From positions 1 to 15,481 of the forward strand of contig CALALV010000011.1 in the NCBI GenBank assembly GCA_937925605.1: a stretch of 15,481 bases of DNA, written 5' to 3'. Under the pieces are notes generated by a model. It was not told the DNA's origin and searched no databases. It saw only the letters and a list, made by a program, of their open reading frames with translations. The stretch's first letter is position 1, and each line of letters starts with the position of its first letter. Shown here one piece after another: positions 13,336 through 15,481 of the stretch. Origin of the DNA: an uncultured Woeseia sp. (GTDB lineage Bacteria; Pseudomonadota; Gammaproteobacteria; Steroidobacterales; Woeseiaceae). A program made the translations under genes and the position numbers.

Positions 13336-15195
13336 TCAGTACTTCAGCGTGCGCCGGGTGAACGGGATCGCGGGCGCGCGGCCGAGCACGCGCTGCAGCA
13401 CGCTGTTCATCGTCGCCGGGTCGTTGTCGAAGTCGCCGTGGCTGGTCGCGCAGGTCCTGCGGCGCCCGCTGCCGGGGCCGTCGCTCTCCTGGATCGTCAT
13501 GCGCGGCAGGCTGGCGGCCAGGCGCTTCGCGTGCAGCTGCATGCCGAGCAGCGGCGAGGGCAGCGGTTCTTCCTCGAACGCGCGGCTGACGAGGTACAGC
13601 AGCGATTTCCGGTACAGCGCGATGACGTTGTCGTCGAGTTCCAGCGCCTCGGACAGGTTGTAGACGTCCATGCGCTCGATGCCGAAATCCGGCTTGCGCG
13701 CCTTGACCAGCGGTCGGTAGTGGCTGCGGAACAGCGCGACCGTCGCGGCCGGGGCCAGCAGCGACGCGCTCGCCACGCGCAGCCCGGGCCTGAGGGCGGC
13801 GAGCGCCTCCAGCAGGTAGGCGTGCAGGATCGCGCCGGTGCTGTGGCCGACGAGGTGCAGGCTGAGCTGGCTGCCGGCCTCGTCGAGCGCGTCGAGAAAC
13901 GCGGCGAGCACGGCGCTGCCGGCGCGTCCTTCGCCGTCGCCGGCCATAAAGGGGCTCCTGGCGCCGCGTTTCATTTCCCGCCAGACCGCGCGCCCGGCGC
14001 GCCGCGTCCCCCGTTCGATCAGGCGGTCCATCCAGTCGCTGAGTCCGCCGGCGCGCGCCGTCGCATCCTCGTGGCGGCCGCGTAATACGTCCTTCAGTTC
14101 TTCCATCAGTCCCGTGTCGTACATGAAATGGTACGGGTAGATGCGGTTGTCCTTGAACGTCTCTTTCATCGCCGCGATACGGCGCGCGGAGTCCTCGACG
14201 CTGTTCAGACCGCCGTGCGCGTACAGCAGCAGGTGGTCGTACTTGTCGCTGGCGGCCACGAGTTCGGCGGTCTGGCGCACGTCGGCGAGGTTGCTCCAGT
14301 AGCGCCCGTGATCGTGGAACTCGCCGTCGTCGATGTGCACGAAATGCCCGGCGATCTCCGCGCGTGTCGGCGTGCGGCGGAACAGGCCGGCCGTGCGGCC
14401 GGCGTCGGAGCCGCCTTCCCGCGGCAGGTGCCAGATTTGCGGCGTCGGCAGCGCGAGGCGCAGCACCCAGGCATCCGTCAGGTTTTGCTGCCAGTCCTCG
14501 TACAGCCACAGCGCCGTGCCGTCCTCGCCCCAGCTGCGTCCCCAGCTGTTCTGCACCCAGAAGCCGTCGCCGTCGTAGCCGACGATCGAGAACGCGTGTC
14601 CGCCGAGTGACTGGCCGCCGGGCTTGATGACCGGCCCCGCGTAGCGCTTGAGTTTTCGCGGTTTTTCCCAGCCCGTGTGCACGTCGGCCGAGCAGAAGAT
14701 CACGCCCGCTTCGTTCAGCGCTGCGTGGAAATCGGAAATCCGGGTGCCGACGCGGTAGTAGGCGCCGAGCGTATTCGCGCGCGCTTCTTTCGCCGCGGTG
14801 ACGGTCAGGTGCCCGGCCTCGCCGTCCTTCCACGGCCAGGTCGACTCCAGGCAGACGCCCATGTTGTACCAGCCCTTGATCGCGCCGCGGCAGCTCGAGC
14901 CCTCGTAGTCGAAGCCGCGCCACTCGTCGTGGCGCTTCGCCATCTCGTAGAGCATGCGCGGGCTCACGACGCTGCGACGGCGTGCCTGCGCGCGCAACAG
15001 GTTGATAACGGCCGCCAGCGCGAAGCCGGTGCAGGCGCCTTCGCCGCCCTGGTCGAGGATGTGCAGGCGGGCCGGCCGGTCGATCGCGTTCTTCAGGCGT
15101 ACGAGGGCCGGTTCGTAAGGCCAGTCGCGGAAATCAGGGACGTCCGCGACCGCCGTGAGCCGGTACTTGCCGATCGTCGGGTCGTCGTCGGGCAT
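13336..15195 (-). CDS. Papain-like (C1) cysteine peptidase fused to a Ser-His alpha/beta hydrolase
   Basis: A 619-aa two-domain protein of unknown role. Residues 1-250 are papain-like: Gln49 and Cys55 in DQGGEGACTGFA have the same 6-residue spacing as the oxyanion Gln and nucleophile Cys of papain; His200 in GGHAFSIVGYD and Asn216 in QNSWGRSWGEDG complete the site. Residues about 320-619 form an alpha/beta hydrolase: LLLYAHGGLN (oxyanion-hole region), nucleophile elbow GHSTG (Ser452) and a candidate catalytic His586 in TSHGDFDND. No signal peptide, membrane segment or inhibitory propeptide is visible, so it is expected to be cytosolic and possibly active once folded. ATG 15195 is chosen because GGAGA precedes it at a good distance and the domain starts there; an open frame to 15375 is low-complexity. 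Neighbours are ppk1 downstream and a divergent DUF427 gene. Substrates of either half are not predictable. Confidence 0.85.
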   Translation of the reverse strand: MPDDDPTIGKYRLTAVADVPDFRDWPYEPALVRLKNAIDRPARLHILDQGGEGACTGFALAAVINLLRAQARRRSVVSPRMLYEMAKRHDEWRGFDYEGSSCRGAIKGWYNMGVCLESTWPWKDGEAGHLTVTAAKEARANTLGAYYRVGTRISDFHAALNEAGVIFCSADVHTGWEKPRKLKRYAGPVIKPGGQSLGGHAFSIVGYDGDGFWVQNSWGRSWGEDGTALWLYEDWQQNLTDAWVLRLALPTPQIWHLPREGGSDAGRTAGLFRRTPTRAEIAGHFVHIDDGEFHDHGRYWSNLADVRQTAELVAASDKYDHLLLYAHGGLNSVEDSARRIAAMKETFKDNRIYPYHFMYDTGLMEELKDVLRGRHEDATARAGGLSDWMDRLIERGTRRAGRAVWREMKRGARSPFMAGDGEGRAGSAVLAAFLDALDEAGSQLSLHLVGHSTGAILHAYLLEALAALRPGLRVASASLLAPAATVALFRSHYRPLVKARKPDFGIERMDVYNLSEALELDDNVIALYRKSLLYLVSRAFEEEPLPSPLLGMQLHAKRLAASLPRMTIQESDGPGSGRRRTCATSHGDFDNDPATMNSVLQRVLGRAPAIPFTRRTLKY

Positions 15196-15267
15196 GCGTG
15201 GTCTCCGCGGCTGCAACTGACCAGAAGCATAGACCAGCGCGCGTCCGCGCGGCGGCCGGCATTGCGT

Positions 15268-15297
15268 TTGCGGCACGGCGCCCGGCCGGACGATACT
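15268..15297 (+). promoter_or_regulatory. Possible promoter of the DUF427 gene
   Basis: TTGCGG (15268-15273) and GATACT (15292-15297) are 18 bases apart within the 136-base gap between two divergent genes. Both boxes match the consensus only partly. The transcript would begin near 15304 and include AGGGGAG (15317-15323). Confidence 0.35.
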
Positions 15298-15331
15298 CGG
15301 GCTTCGCGCGCTGGACAGGGGAGCGGCAGCA

Positions 15332-15481
15332 ATGTGGGAATACACCGGCAAGCGCCGGCCGCCGTTCGCGGCCACGCCGGGGTCGGGCCAGGAATCGGTC
15401 TGGGACTACCCGCGGCCGCCGGCGCTCGAGCCCTCGACCCGGCGCGTGCGCGTGCTGCATGGCGACACCGTCATCGCCGAG
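15332..15481 (+). CDS. DUF427 domain protein (N-terminal 50 codons only)
   Basis: The first 50 codons of a gene cut by the right edge, with no stop in the window. The opening MWEYTGKRRPPFA, then GQESVWDYPRPPALEP and RRVRVLHGDTVIAE, is the recognisable start of the DUF427 family, a small beta-rich fold of unknown function. The ATG is supported by AGGGGAG at 15317-15323, eight bases upstream. It is divergent from the peptidase-hydrolase gene, with 136 bases between the starts. Confidence 0.8.
   Translation, partial: MWEYTGKRRPPFAATPGSGQESVWDYPRPPALEPSTRRVRVLHGDTVIAE

Noticed and set aside
13205..14923. 572-codon open frame on the minus strand
   Set aside because: Same strand but another frame of the peptidase-hydrolase gene. 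The product is Arg-rich and lacks motifs, while the other frame carries both catalytic sites.

Overview
The window is GC-rich DNA, densely coding on both strands, from what looks like a gammaproteobacterium. The main evidence is the order rne (-) / rluC (+) / yceF-type maf (-) / yceD / rpmF / plsX / fabH (+), which is the conserved order known from Escherichia coli and relatives. An OprI-like alanine-zipper lipoprotein and an ErfK/YbiS-like L,D-transpeptidase also fit a Gram-negative with an outer membrane. I cannot assign a genus.

Layout. 1-2794 (-): most of RNase E, whose extreme C-terminus lies beyond the left edge. 2795-3218: divergent control region between rne and rluC, with an AT-rich island and several hairpins including a perfect 10-bp stem in the rne leader. 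3219-4217 (+): rluC, facing maf/yceF (4372-4965, -). 5086-7982 (+): a near-consensus promoter, then yceD, rpmF, plsX and fabH, which couple ribosome assembly to the start of phospholipid and fatty acid synthesis. The cluster stops at fabH: the usual fabD-fabG-acpP-fabF genes are absent here. Instead a glutathione S-transferase (GST)-like gene and a secreted L,D-transpeptidase follow with 4-bp stop/start overlaps or short gaps.

9752-10194 (-): a small Lpp/OprI-type lipoprotein gene, convergent with the L,D-transpeptidase, with its own promoter and a terminator that lies inside the transpeptidase coding sequence. In E. coli, enzymes of this transpeptidase family attach the C-terminal lysine of Lpp to peptidoglycan. 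The lipoprotein here also ends in lysine, so enzyme and substrate are probably adjacent. 10404-11045 (+): a second, different GST-like protein. 11064-13208 (-): polyphosphate kinase 1. 13336-15195 (-): an unusual two-domain protein, a papain-like cysteine peptidase fused to a Ser-His alpha/beta hydrolase, with no signal peptide or propeptide. 15332-15481 (+): the first 50 codons of a DUF427 protein, cut by the right edge.

No tRNA, rRNA, CRISPR array, insertion sequence or phage gene was seen. The least ordinary items are the peptidase-hydrolase fusion, the lipoprotein/transpeptidase pair with its embedded terminator, and the leader structures or near-leaderless arrangements of rne, rpmF and yceD.
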